A stretch of DNA of 64,000 bases from Dyadobacter jiangsuensis. Lineage in GTDB: Bacteria; Bacteroidota; Bacteroidia; Cytophagales; Spirosomataceae. The stretch is taken from NCBI RefSeq assembly GCF_003014695.1, contig NZ_PYAS01000005.1, positions 62,001 to 126,000 on the forward strand. Reading direction: 5' to 3'. A model generated the notes under the pieces. It was not told where the DNA came from. It made no database searches and was given only the letters and a program-made list of their open reading frames with translations. This document shows, in pieces, positions 1 to 7,857 of this stretch (position 1 is the stretch's first letter; each line of letters opens with the position of its first letter). Both the position numbers and the translations under genes were made by a program.

Positions 1-416
1 TAATGGTCAGGAGTGGTCACGGTTGGTCATTGATAGTCAGGAATAGTCAAGTGTGGTCATTGGTAGTCAGGAATAGTCAAGTGTGGTCATTGGTAGTCGG
101 GAATAGTCATTAGGAGTCAGGTATTGTCATTTATTGTTACTCCTTGAGCTCCGCAGAAATCGCTTAGCGATGAAACATTGGTAGCTGCCGAACCGGATGC
201 TGTATTCCGGCAAATGCCGTCAGGCATGTAACAACCGAGCATTGTTGTTGCATGCCTGACGGCATTTTAACACGATCGGGCAGCTTGCATTTTCTACCAA
301 TGTTGCATGCCTAACGGAATTTACCTTCCCAAAAACTGCATACAACTAAACTTGACAACACCTGACAACGCCTGACTAAACCTGACAACACCTGACTCCA
401 CACCGACGACACAGAC
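1..416. repeat. Nested palindromic repeat element with 10-bp-phased GTCA/TGAC arrays
   Basis: No gene is visible here. From 6 to 129 the tetramer GTCA recurs at exactly 10-bp steps (6, 16, 26, 36 and so on; one unit is GTCG), followed by GTTA at 136. From 353 to 396 the reverse complement TGAC recurs at 353, 363, 373, 383 and 393. Between the two arrays are nested inverted repeats: 175-184 with 294-303, 183-189 with 279-285, and a 17-bp perfect stem 212-228 with 251-267 that extends inward to about 24 pairs. The whole block is therefore an approximately symmetric palindrome. There is no transposase. It could be a MITE-like or REP-like intergenic element or a protein-binding array; function unknown. 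Confidence 0.75.
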
Positions 417-519
417 ACCCCAATTGGTTAACAATTTCTTAACAAGCCACTTCGGAGGCGAAACCGAATCTAAACCGGTTTCAAAGTGTTAACTTTAAGG
501 CTAAAATTTCAACAGATTC

Positions 520-553
520 GCTTCACGCGGGCGTACACGCTCCCGCGTGAAGC
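520..553. promoter_or_regulatory. GC-rich stem-loop just upstream of histidine kinase start
   Basis: A perfect 12-bp inverted repeat (520-531 with 542-553) with a 10-nt loop lies 15 nt before the ATG at 569. An outer pair, 491-500 with 556-565, matches at 9 of 10 positions and would extend the structure close to the start codon. There is no T-tract after it, so a simple intrinsic terminator is unlikely. It could be a 5'-UTR hairpin controlling translation or a protein-binding palindrome; this is inference. Confidence 0.5.
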
Positions 554-568
554 AAGCTTTAAAGTACC

Positions 569-1660
569 ATGTCGTTAAGTCCCCGTTTCATTGCCGTCAT
601 TCTGGCATTCCTGATATCCCTCATTACCACCACATTCCTCGCATTTGTGGATGGGGTTTCAAAAGGGATGCTGTTCGTTTCGGCCATTTCCTCCTTTATT
701 TCTTCCTTTTTCCTCGTGCTTTACGCCGTCGACATCCTGGTTTTCCGCGAGGTGAACAAAATGTACCGCACCATCCACAAACTGAAAATGCGGGATTTCA
801 ATATGGCCCCGCGCAAGAAGTTGATCAGGGAATCCAACCCGCTGAAGACCATCAACGACGAGATTTTTGTTTATGTAACCAAAAAACAAAAGGAAATCGA
901 TGAACTCAAAAAGCTGGAATTGTTCCGAAGGGAATTTCTGGCAGATGTTTCGCATGAGTTCAAAACACCGATTTTCGCTGCCCAGGGATTTATCCACACG
1001 CTCCTCGACGGCGCGATGGATGATGAAAACGTGCGTGAACGTTTTTTAAGGAAGGCGGCCAATAACCTCGACAGCCTCGACGTGCTCGTGAAAGACCTTC
1101 TCGTACTTTCGCAAATGGAAACCGGCGATATAAAAATGAATATCGTCCCGACAGACCTGCGCAAACTTACCCTCGGTATTTTCAGCCGCCTCGAACACAT
1201 TGCCAAAAACCGCAACGTGACCTTGAAAGTGAAACCGGACGACATGCCCGAAGTGTGGATCAAGGCCGACGCCGACCGAATGGAGCAGGTAATGCTTAAC
1301 CTGATCGAGAATGCGATCAAATACGGGAATGAGAATGGTAAAGTAGTCGTCCATTTCAGCGAAAGTAAAAAGTACATTGAAGTGGAGGTGAAGGACAATG
1401 GCCCGGGCATTCCACATGAGCATTTGAACCGCATTTTCGAACGCTTTTACCGGATCGACAAGAGCCGTAGCAAAGAAATCGGCGGTACCGGTTTGGGACT
1501 TGCCATTGTTAAGCATATATTGAATGCCCACGACACGAAAATCGCCGTAATGTCGAAGCCGGATAAGGGGACCACTTTTTCCTTCAAGCTCGAAAAAGCG
1601 TACCACCAGCAATTGCCGGAAGCGAAAGCGGACGATGTCGTCAATCAGTTGAATCCATAA
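569..1660 (+). CDS. Sensor histidine kinase (PhoR-like, two N-terminal TM helices)
   Basis: Membrane-bound histidine kinase of 363 residues. Two hydrophobic helices (about 5-27 and 34-57) with almost no periplasmic loop are followed by a charged linker predicted to be helical (about 95-120). The HisKA H-box SHEFKTP puts the phospho-accepting histidine at H129. The HATPase_c domain shows the N-box (N244), DNGPGIP (from D276), FERFYRID and GGTGLGLAI (from G305), so all kinase motifs are intact. No response regulator is encoded within the window, so the partner is either just upstream of base 1 or elsewhere. The lack of a sensory loop suggests it senses a membrane or cytoplasmic signal or partner protein; this is inference. 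The ATG follows a strong hairpin. Confidence 0.92.
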   Translation: MSLSPRFIAVILAFLISLITTTFLAFVDGVSKGMLFVSAISSFISSFFLVLYAVDILVFREVNKMYRTIHKLKMRDFNMAPRKKLIRESNPLKTINDEIFVYVTKKQKEIDELKKLELFRREFLADVSHEFKTPIFAAQGFIHTLLDGAMDDENVRERFLRKAANNLDSLDVLVKDLLVLSQMETGDIKMNIVPTDLRKLTLGIFSRLEHIAKNRNVTLKVKPDDMPEVWIKADADRMEQVMLNLIENAIKYGNENGKVVVHFSESKKYIEVEVKDNGPGIPHEHLNRIFERFYRIDKSRSKEIGGTGLGLAIVKHILNAHDTKIAVMSKPDKGTTFSFKLEKAYHQQLPEAKADDVVNQLNP

Positions 1661-1689
1661 TTAATTTCTAACACCATAAACCATTATCC

Positions 1690-1989
1690 ATGTTTATCCA
1701 CAACGTATTCTTCTGGTTGAAGGAGAAGGACAACGAAGAAGCAAGACAAGCCCTGCTCGCCGGCATTAAATCCCTCGAAGCGATCGAATCCATCGAATCG
1801 GCCTATATCGGCCCTCCTGCTGCTACCCGCAGACCGGTTATCGATGCTACCTATGACTTTGCCGAGATCCTGATTTTCAAGGATGAAGCTGCCCATGATG
1901 TGTACCAGGTTCACCCGCTGCACAAGAAATTCGTCGAAGAATGCGCACATCTTTGGGAGAAGGTTGTGATTTACGACGTTGAAGCGTAA
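1690..1989 (+). CDS. Dabb family (stress-responsive alpha-beta barrel) protein
   Basis: Small 99-residue protein with the Dabb pattern: an N-terminal strand with a conserved histidine (FIHNVFFWLK), a helix rich in Glu/Ala, the central IGPPAATRRPVIDATYDFAEILIF block and the C-terminal HPLHKKFVEECAHLWEK. Family members are dimeric ferredoxin-like barrels; some bacterial ones are stress-induced, but a specific substrate cannot be deduced. It lies 29 bp after the histidine kinase on the same strand and may be cotranscribed with it. Full length for the family. Confidence 0.88.
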   Translation: MFIHNVFFWLKEKDNEEARQALLAGIKSLEAIESIESAYIGPPAATRRPVIDATYDFAEILIFKDEAAHDVYQVHPLHKKFVEECAHLWEKVVIYDVEA

Positions 1990-2000
1990 AGCCTAATATT

Positions 2001-2121
2001 TGTTAACAAGTTATCCACACGTAAAATGTGCATAACTTGTTAACAACTCTCAACAATACAGAACATCAACAAGTTAAGCTACATTTAAGCACTATCCACA
2101 CTGTGGATAACTTTTTCCACC
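2001..2121. other. DnaA-box cluster with inverted repeats (candidate replication or DnaA-binding region)
   Basis: The gene-free gap 1990-2197 contains a perfect DnaA box TTATCCACA (2011-2019), a perfect reverse box TGTGGATAA (2102-2110), and near matches TGTGCATAA (2027-2035), CTATCCACA (2092-2100) and TTTTCCACC (2113-2121). Two of them form the 17-bp palindrome 2093-2109. A perfect 14-bp inverted repeat, 2001-2014 with 2032-2045, flanks the first pair. The DNA between 2046 and 2090 is AT-rich. This density is typical of oriC or a DnaA-titration site. dnaA, dnaN and other origin neighbours are absent, but Bacteroidota origins need not be next to dnaA. An inverted-repeat terminator is the main alternative. 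Confidence 0.5.
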
Positions 2122-2165
2122 GCCTGTAATTTCCCTGTCTTCGGCACTATCCTTCCATCCAATTC

Positions 2166-2196
2166 GTTCTAGAACCAGTACAAAACGAACTAGAAC
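2166..2196. promoter_or_regulatory. Inverted repeat GTTCTAG...CTAGAAC at lipoprotein start
   Basis: GTTCTAG (2166-2172) and CTAGAAC (2190-2196) form an inverted repeat with a 17-nt spacer, ending one base before the GTG start codon at 2198. The left arm is itself part of the palindrome GTTCTAGAAC. The position suggests an operator or a 5'-end hairpin; no regulator can be assigned. Confidence 0.3.
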
Positions 2197-2197
2197 C

Positions 2198-2494
2198 GTG
2201 AAAAAGAACAGAGTCTTGCTGTCGGTCATGATTACCCTGATCGCAGCCATTTCGATTTCATCCTGTACCTATCGTTCCTACGAGCCGGGCTATGATTATG
2301 GCTACCGGCATGGTTACAGGCGCTATCACGCACCCCCGCCGCCGCCACGTGTAGTAGTGGTGACGCCACCGCCGCGGGTCATACATGCCGACCGGCATAA
2401 GTACCGTCGTCATGACAACCATGCTTACCGTAAGCAATACCGCCACAACGACCACTACGGAAACAATGGCCGCCATCGCGGACACAGACGATAA
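2198..2494 (+). CDS. Small Tyr/His/Arg-rich lipoprotein
   Basis: A 98-residue protein with a signal peptide and a lipobox ending at C23 (ISISSC), so the mature protein is probably lipid-anchored. The mature part is low-complexity: Tyr/Gly/Arg-rich at 24-45, a PPPPP stretch and VVVVTPPP at 46-61, then a His/Arg/Asn-rich tail. It is strongly basic. The GTG start lies directly at an inverted repeat. No enzymatic domain is visible. Similar short basic lipoproteins occur in Bacteroidota envelopes, but no specific role can be assigned. Confidence 0.7.
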   Translation: MKKNRVLLSVMITLIAAISISSCTYRSYEPGYDYGYRHGYRRYHAPPPPPRVVVVTPPPRVIHADRHKYRRHDNHAYRKQYRHNDHYGNNGRHRGHRR

Positions 2495-2510
2495 TTGACA
2501 TACCTTTCGA

Positions 2511-2566
2511 TAAAAAAAGGCCCGATACTGTGCATTAAGCCACTTTTATCTGGCCTTTTCTTTTTA
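2511..2566 (+). terminator. Probable intrinsic terminator after the small lipoprotein gene
   Basis: AAAAAGGCC near 2511-2521 pairs with GGCCTTTTC at 2552-2560 across a loop of about 30 nt, followed by TTTTTATTTT. It sits between the lipoprotein stop and the acyl-AMP ligase start. The loop is long, so efficiency is uncertain. Confidence 0.5.
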
Positions 2567-2577
2567 TTTTGCAGTTT

Positions 2578-4227
2578 ATGGATATACTCGATGTACTAAA
2601 AACCAATGCCGGATTACATCCTGACAAGCTTGCCTACGGTTATATTGGCAAAGAGGGTGAAATCACTGAGCAACTTGATTACCATCAACTTCATCAACGC
2701 GTACTGGGCGCATCACATCTGCTAAGCAGCAAGTTTCCTGTCAACGCCAGGGTGATCCTCCTGCTACCCGCGGAAGCGGGCTTTGTATGTTCGTTCCTGG
2801 GGGCGCTGCATGCGGGTATTATTGCGGTTCCTACGCCCATCAGTTATTCCGAGCCGGGAATAAATCGTATCTTGAGCATTATGCGCGACTGCGCGGCTTC
2901 CGGCATCATTACCAATGCGAAAACCTACAAAATGCTGTTTCAGCGGAAAAACGACGCTTCTTCCGCATTACAGGACTATGATGCCGAATGGATTTTCACC
3001 GACGATCTGATGGTCGCACCGGCAGCACCAGGCGCCATCCGCCGGCATAAGGAATCCATCGAAACAGCCTATTTACAATATACTTCTGGCTCCACGAGCC
3101 AGCCTAAGGGCGTGATGATCAGCCACACCAACCTGACGGCCAATCTGCGGGCGATCAACAATTGCTTCGGGCGCACGGCCGAGGATACGTCGGTTACCTG
3201 GCTGCCACATTACCATGATATGGGATTGGTGGACGGACTTCTGTCCCCGCTTTTTACGGGTGGTACCGGTTTTGTGATCTCCCCGCTGCTCTTTATTACC
3301 AAACCCGCATTACTGCTGCAAACGATCAGCACCTATCATGCCGGATTTTGCGGCGGACCTGGCTTCGGACTCGACCATTGTCTCGCGCGCATTCCGCAGG
3401 AGCAGCTGGATGCGCTGGATCTCAGCTCGCTACGAGTCCTCTACGTGGGTGCCGAACCGATCCGGATTTCGACCCTCGAGAGATTCGCTGCCGCTACACA
3501 AGCCGCCGGTTTCAGAAAAAACAGCCTCGTACCGTCCTATGGCCTCGCCGAAGCTACGTTGGCCGTCAGCCTGCATTTGAATGGCACGCCCACTACCTAC
3601 CGCAAACTGACGGATGCCAAAGAAGTGGTTGCTTGCGGCCCTCCGGTGGAATTCACCGAAGTATCCATCGTGAACCCGGTAAGCAATGCAAGCTTGCCGG
3701 ATGGAAAAGAGGGCGAAATATGGGTAAAAAACAGTGGTATAGCAGCAGGCTATTGGGAAAAACCCGATGTAACCAAAGCTACGTTCCAGGCTTATACCAG
3801 CGATGGCGAAGGCCCTTATTTGAGGACGGGAGACTTAGGTTTCATGGAAAATGGTCTTCTTTTTATCACCGGCCGTACTAAAGAGTTGATTATCATCCGC
3901 GGGGTAAACTATTATCCGCAAGACATCGAGGAAGTCGTGAGCGAAAGCCATCCGGATATCCAGCCTAACGCTGCGGCGGCTTTCTCCGTCGAAACAGAGC
4001 AGGGCGAAGCACTGATGATCGTAAGCGAAGTGCGCCGGGTGGCACAAACGCCGGACGATGAGAAGGTCATCAAAAACAAAATGGCGCAGAGCGTCGGACT
4101 GGCATTTGGGCTTATCCCACATGAAATTCTGCTGCTCCAACCAGGGAAACTTCCCAAGACATCGAGCGGCAAAATCCAGCGTTTGAAAGCCCGCGAGCTA
4201 TTCGCCAAAAAGAGTATTGTAGATTAA
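2578..4227 (+). CDS. Fatty-acyl-AMP ligase (FAAL-type AMP-binding protein)
   Basis: About 549 residues. Adenylate-forming enzyme with the P-loop YTSGSTSQPKGV (about residue 168), the FAAL-like stretch HYHDMGLVDGLLSPLFTGG, the YGLAE motif, the YLRTGDLGF hinge and the C-terminal lysine in GKLPKTSSGKIQR (about K532). FAALs activate fatty acids as acyl-adenylates and load them on an acyl carrier protein rather than on CoA, which fits the ACP gene 93 bp downstream. The first in-frame start (TTG, 2569) is less likely than ATG at 2578, preceded by a TATTTTG element. No polyketide or peptide synthetase gene is nearby, so the final product is unknown. Confidence 0.88.
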   Translation: MDILDVLKTNAGLHPDKLAYGYIGKEGEITEQLDYHQLHQRVLGASHLLSSKFPVNARVILLLPAEAGFVCSFLGALHAGIIAVPTPISYSEPGINRILSIMRDCAASGIITNAKTYKMLFQRKNDASSALQDYDAEWIFTDDLMVAPAAPGAIRRHKESIETAYLQYTSGSTSQPKGVMISHTNLTANLRAINNCFGRTAEDTSVTWLPHYHDMGLVDGLLSPLFTGGTGFVISPLLFITKPALLLQTISTYHAGFCGGPGFGLDHCLARIPQEQLDALDLSSLRVLYVGAEPIRISTLERFAAATQAAGFRKNSLVPSYGLAEATLAVSLHLNGTPTTYRKLTDAKEVVACGPPVEFTEVSIVNPVSNASLPDGKEGEIWVKNSGIAAGYWEKPDVTKATFQAYTSDGEGPYLRTGDLGFMENGLLFITGRTKELIIIRGVNYYPQDIEEVVSESHPDIQPNAAAAFSVETEQGEALMIVSEVRRVAQTPDDEKVIKNKMAQSVGLAFGLIPHEILLLQPGKLPKTSSGKIQRLKARELFAKKSIVD

Positions 4228-4320
4228 TATCGGTTACTTAAAAAAGCTCCTAATTTTTAAAAAACCTGCAAAAGTACTATTTTCACGTAGCATTCAGTGC
4301 TTGTTACAAACTTCAACTAA

Positions 4321-4569
4321 ATGAGTAAAACATTTACCGAAATTTCCGGCTGGATAGTTGAGCGCATTGCTCACCATGCGGAAATAGATCCTTCCGAAGT
4401 AGATCTGGACGCCGAAATCATCGATTACCGATTGGATTCCCTTCTCATGGTCGATATCACAACCGAGTTACAGGAATGGCTCGGGATCGAGTTAAGCCCA
4501 TCCATTTTCTGGGAAATGGGCACCATTAATGCCACTACCCAATGGATTGTAGAAAATCAGGAAGCCTGA
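4321..4569 (+). CDS. Acyl carrier protein
   Basis: An 82-residue four-helix carrier protein. The phosphopantetheine attachment motif is D39-S40-L41 (YRLDSLLMVD). The acidic helix II and the C-terminal helix ending in TTQWIVENQ are typical of FAAL-partner ACPs rather than of the housekeeping AcpP. It is encoded between the acyl-AMP ligase and a symporter and ends 4 bp before the symporter ATG, suggesting one transcript. The likely role is to receive an activated fatty acid from the upstream ligase; what takes the acyl group next is not evident. Confidence 0.9.
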   Translation: MSKTFTEISGWIVERIAHHAEIDPSEVDLDAEIIDYRLDSLLMVDITTELQEWLGIELSPSIFWEMGTINATTQWIVENQEA

Positions 4570-4573
4570 AAGC

Positions 4574-5968
4574 ATGCTGGCCTTTTCCATCCTGGCATAC
4601 CTGCTGGCAAACCTGGGAATAGGCCTTTGGGCCTCCAAACGAATCACTACTACCCAAGATTTCGTACTGGCGGGGCGCCAGCTACCGCTGATCCTCGCCG
4701 CCTCCGCGACTTTTGCCACGTGGTTCGGGTCGGAAACCATCATGGGCGCCCCTACCGAGTTTATCGAACACGGGGTGTTAGGTATCATCGAGGACCCGTT
4801 CGGCGCTTCGCTGTGCCTTTTCCTGGTAGGATTGTTCTTTGCCAGGAGGTTTTACAAAATGAATATTATCACATTCTGTGATTTTTTCAGGATCCGCTAT
4901 GGGCGCAATGCCGAGCTGCTCTCCGCCATCCTCATTATTCCGTCCTATTTCAGCTGGATAGCCGCCCAGTTGCTAGCCATGGGTATTGTACTGAAAGTCG
5001 TGCTCGGCTGGTCGCTGCTCATGTGCATTCTCGCAAGTTCGTTCGTCGTAATTCTCTATACGATCTGGGGCGGAATGTGGTCGATATCGATCACCGATTT
5101 CATTCAGACGATCATGATCATCGTCGGCCTGCTCATTGTGGCAGCGGTGCTTTACAAGGAAGTTGGCGGTTTTCAGCCGCTGCTTGATGCTGCCCCCACC
5201 GGTTTTTTCCGCTTTTTTCCCGAAAATACCCTCAAAGGCCACCTCGAATACTTCGCGGCATGGATTACCATCGGGCTCGGATCGATTCCGCAGCAGGATG
5301 TTTTTCAAAGGGTTATGTCGGCGAAATCGGCCCGGGTATCGGTGCAGTCGACGTTGCTTTCGTCGTTTATGTATCTCACCATCGCCCTGTTGCCGCTTTT
5401 CATCGGGCTTTGCGGGCACCATCTGTATCCCGGAGAAGAAAAAGACGGACAGATGATCATTCCCAACATGGTTCTCAAACACATGAACCTGCCGCTTCAA
5501 ATCCTGTTTTTCGGGGCGCTGGTTTCTGCGATTCTCAGTACGACGAGCAGCGCCATCATGGCTCCGGCAGTTGTATTAGGGGAAAATATCTTCAAATACT
5601 TCAAGCCAGATCTCGACGACAAAGAGTTGCTGAAAATCATTCGCGCAGGCATCATCGGTATTACGGCGGTGTGCATTTTCATGGCCGCAACCCGCGAAAG
5701 CATTTTCGAACTCGTCGCAGAATCGTCGGCATTCAGTCTCGTTTCCTTATTTGTTCCGTTGGCTGCGGGACTCTATTGGAAATCCAGCAATACCCTTGGT
5801 TGTATACTATCAATGGTTATCGGACTGGCGGTGTGGCTGGTTTGTGTTTTTATTGAAACCGAATATCCGGCCCTCATTTACGGATTGCTCGCCAGTTTCC
5901 TGGGTATGGCAGTGGGTTGGATTTGGGGAAAAATCGCCGGTGGTCCGGTAGTTGAACCATCGCGCTGA
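4574..5968 (+). CDS. Sodium:solute symporter family protein
   Basis: A 464-residue polytopic inner-membrane protein with about 13 hydrophobic helices. SSS-family features include FATWFGSETIMGAP in the early helices and the serine/threonine-rich LSTTSSAIMAP (about residues 317-327), corresponding to the Na2 site region. The substrate is not deducible. The 4-bp gap to the ACP gene suggests translational coupling, so its solute may be linked to the FAAL/ACP pathway; this is inference. It ends 11 bp from the convergent Kef-type gene with no obvious terminator between them. Confidence 0.9.
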   Translation: MLAFSILAYLLANLGIGLWASKRITTTQDFVLAGRQLPLILAASATFATWFGSETIMGAPTEFIEHGVLGIIEDPFGASLCLFLVGLFFARRFYKMNIITFCDFFRIRYGRNAELLSAILIIPSYFSWIAAQLLAMGIVLKVVLGWSLLMCILASSFVVILYTIWGGMWSISITDFIQTIMIIVGLLIVAAVLYKEVGGFQPLLDAAPTGFFRFFPENTLKGHLEYFAAWITIGLGSIPQQDVFQRVMSAKSARVSVQSTLLSSFMYLTIALLPLFIGLCGHHLYPGEEKDGQMIIPNMVLKHMNLPLQILFFGALVSAILSTTSSAIMAPAVVLGENIFKYFKPDLDDKELLKIIRAGIIGITAVCIFMAATRESIFELVAESSAFSLVSLFVPLAAGLYWKSSNTLGCILSMVIGLAVWLVCVFIETEYPALIYGLLASFLGMAVGWIWGKIAGGPVVEPSR

Positions 5969-5979
5969 TCCCTGAAAAA

Positions 5980-7854
5980 TCAAGCCGTCTCGGCTTCGGC
6001 TTTGCGGTCCCAGCCGGCAAGCGCATTCAAATTCACCGCATCCCTGTCAGCCTGCATGATCATTTCCAGCTCTTCGATATGCTGCCGGGCCGCATTGATA
6101 TATTCTTCGTCGTTCCGGATGCTCGACAAATGCTTCAAAGTCCGTTCGTCGTGAACAAAGAACGTTTTGGCCATGCGCGTCGCCTCATGCGCACGATGTC
6201 CGAGCAATTTCAATGCATCCACCCCCAGGCGCAGACTTGTATCGAACGTCTCGCGGTAAATATGCATCATTCCCGCATTCATGAGGTCGTAAGCATCGTT
6301 GCGGTTGGTCGAGCGCACGAGCATATGCAAGTGCGGAAAATGCTTTTTCACTGTTTCAATTAATTCCAACCTCTTTTCCTCATCGCTGATCGCGATAATG
6401 ATCATCTGGGCACGGCCTGCGCCGGCAATATCCAGCAATTCATAGCGGGTAGCGTCGCCATAATACACTTTGAGACCCATCCGGCGGAGGAAATCGACAT
6501 TGTCACTGTCATTGTCAAGCACCGTCGCCTCCACGCCGTTCGCCCGCAGAAAACGGCCCACGATATTTCCGAAGTGCCCGTAACCGGCGATGATTACCGG
6601 GTTATCTTCTTCCTCCACGTCGCTTGGGCGCTGCGCCGTTTGCAGTCCCGCGCTCACGAGGCAGAATCGTGTCAGAATAAACTTCTCATTCACCATCATC
6701 GCCAGCGGCGTCATGGCCATACTGATCGCCACCACGGCCGTCATCGTATCCGACACTTCTTTACCCAAAACACCCTGCTGAACAGAAAAGCTGAGCAATA
6801 CAAATGCAAACTCGCCAATCTGGCTCAAACCAATGCTGAATATGAAGTTCTGCGCATTCCGCACTTCGAATATTTTGCCTAAAACAAAGAGAATAGCCAT
6901 TTTCAGCAGCATCAGTCCGGCCACTAGCCCGATAATCAGCAGCGGCTTGGAAACCACCAGCGAAAAATCGATGGAGGAGCCTACCGAAATGAAGAACAGA
7001 CCCAGCAGCAAGCCTTTGAAAGGATCGATAGAACTTTCCAGCTCGTGGCGGTATTCGCTGTTGGCGAGTACCACACCCGCTACAAATGCGCCCAGGGCAG
7101 GGCTAAGGCCTACGGAAGTCATAAGCACGGCAATCCCTACCACGAGCAGCAGTGCGGTGGCGGTGAACATTTCGCGCAATGCGGTACGTGCCATCATGCG
7201 GAAAACCGGGCGTAACAGGTATTTGCCCGTCAGCACAATCGCCGAAACCGAGAGCAATACCACAATGGCCTGCTGCCAGGCCGGCAATGCGCTCACCAGC
7301 GAGCCTCCGCCAGCATGCCCGTCGATCACCCCCGCGTGGTCGGCGAGTAACGGGAACAATGCGAGCATCGGAATGATCGCCAAATCCTGAAACAGGAGCA
7401 CGGCGAACGAACTCTGCCCGGCAACGGTTTTCAGCCAGCCTTTTTCATTCAGTGTCTGCATCACAATCGCCGTGGACGACATTGCGATGATCATCCCCAA
7501 CGCGAGCGCCTCTTTCCAGCCAATACCGAAAAGCATCGCAACACCGGCTACGAGGATGGTGGTCACGCCTACCTGCAACCCGCCAAGCCCCGCAATGCTC
7601 TTGCGCATACGCCACAGGCGCGAGGGTTCGAGTTCAAGACCGATGACAAAAAGCATCATCACCACGCCGAACTCGGCAAAATGCATAATATCCTGGCCTT
7701 CCATTCCAATGAATTTCAGGCCCGCCGGACCGATGATCACCCCCGCAACCAGGTAACCGAGCACCGATCCCAACCCCAGCCGTTTGGCAACAGGGACCAT
7801 TACCACCGCCGAAGCGAGGTATATCATTGCCTGAAAAAAGAAGGATTGCTGCAT
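5980..7854 (-). CDS. Kef-type monovalent cation:proton antiporter (CPA2) with RCK domain
   Basis: A 624-residue protein. Residues about 1-390 form a Na+/H+ exchanger membrane domain with roughly 12 helices. A cytoplasmic RCK/TrkA-N domain starts near 415 with the nucleotide-binding IIAGYGHFGNIVGRF motif, followed by the acidic residue in VLDND. C-terminal helices complete a KefB/KefC-like architecture, a family known for glutathione-gated potassium efflux in proteobacteria. The flavodoxin-fold gene directly upstream (3-nt gap) is the expected KefF/KefG-like ancillary subunit. A similar protein could be a K+/H+ or Na+/H+ antiporter gated by another ligand. Confidence 0.9.
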   Translation of the reverse strand: MQQSFFFQAMIYLASAVVMVPVAKRLGLGSVLGYLVAGVIIGPAGLKFIGMEGQDIMHFAEFGVVMMLFVIGLELEPSRLWRMRKSIAGLGGLQVGVTTILVAGVAMLFGIGWKEALALGMIIAMSSTAIVMQTLNEKGWLKTVAGQSSFAVLLFQDLAIIPMLALFPLLADHAGVIDGHAGGGSLVSALPAWQQAIVVLLSVSAIVLTGKYLLRPVFRMMARTALREMFTATALLLVVGIAVLMTSVGLSPALGAFVAGVVLANSEYRHELESSIDPFKGLLLGLFFISVGSSIDFSLVVSKPLLIIGLVAGLMLLKMAILFVLGKIFEVRNAQNFIFSIGLSQIGEFAFVLLSFSVQQGVLGKEVSDTMTAVVAISMAMTPLAMMVNEKFILTRFCLVSAGLQTAQRPSDVEEEDNPVIIAGYGHFGNIVGRFLRANGVEATVLDNDSDNVDFLRRMGLKVYYGDATRYELLDIAGAGRAQMIIIAISDEEKRLELIETVKKHFPHLHMLVRSTNRNDAYDLMNAGMMHIYRETFDTSLRLGVDALKLLGHRAHEATRMAKTFFVHDERTLKHLSSIRNDEEYINAARQHIEELEMIMQADRDAVNLNALAGWDRKAEAETA

Positions 7855-7857
7855 GGT

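Noticed and set aside
1..140. CRISPR-like direct repeats
   Set aside because: The repeat unit is a 4-bp motif with a 10-bp period and no conserved 20-40-bp repeats or unique spacers, and no cas genes are near.
1..546. Open reading frames on either strand in the repeat region
   Set aside because: Only short, composition-biased frames through tandem repeats; no start signals or recognisable protein.
2569..2577. TTG start of the acyl-AMP ligase
   Set aside because: ATG at 2578 lies directly behind the promoter-like TATTTTG; only three residues would be added.
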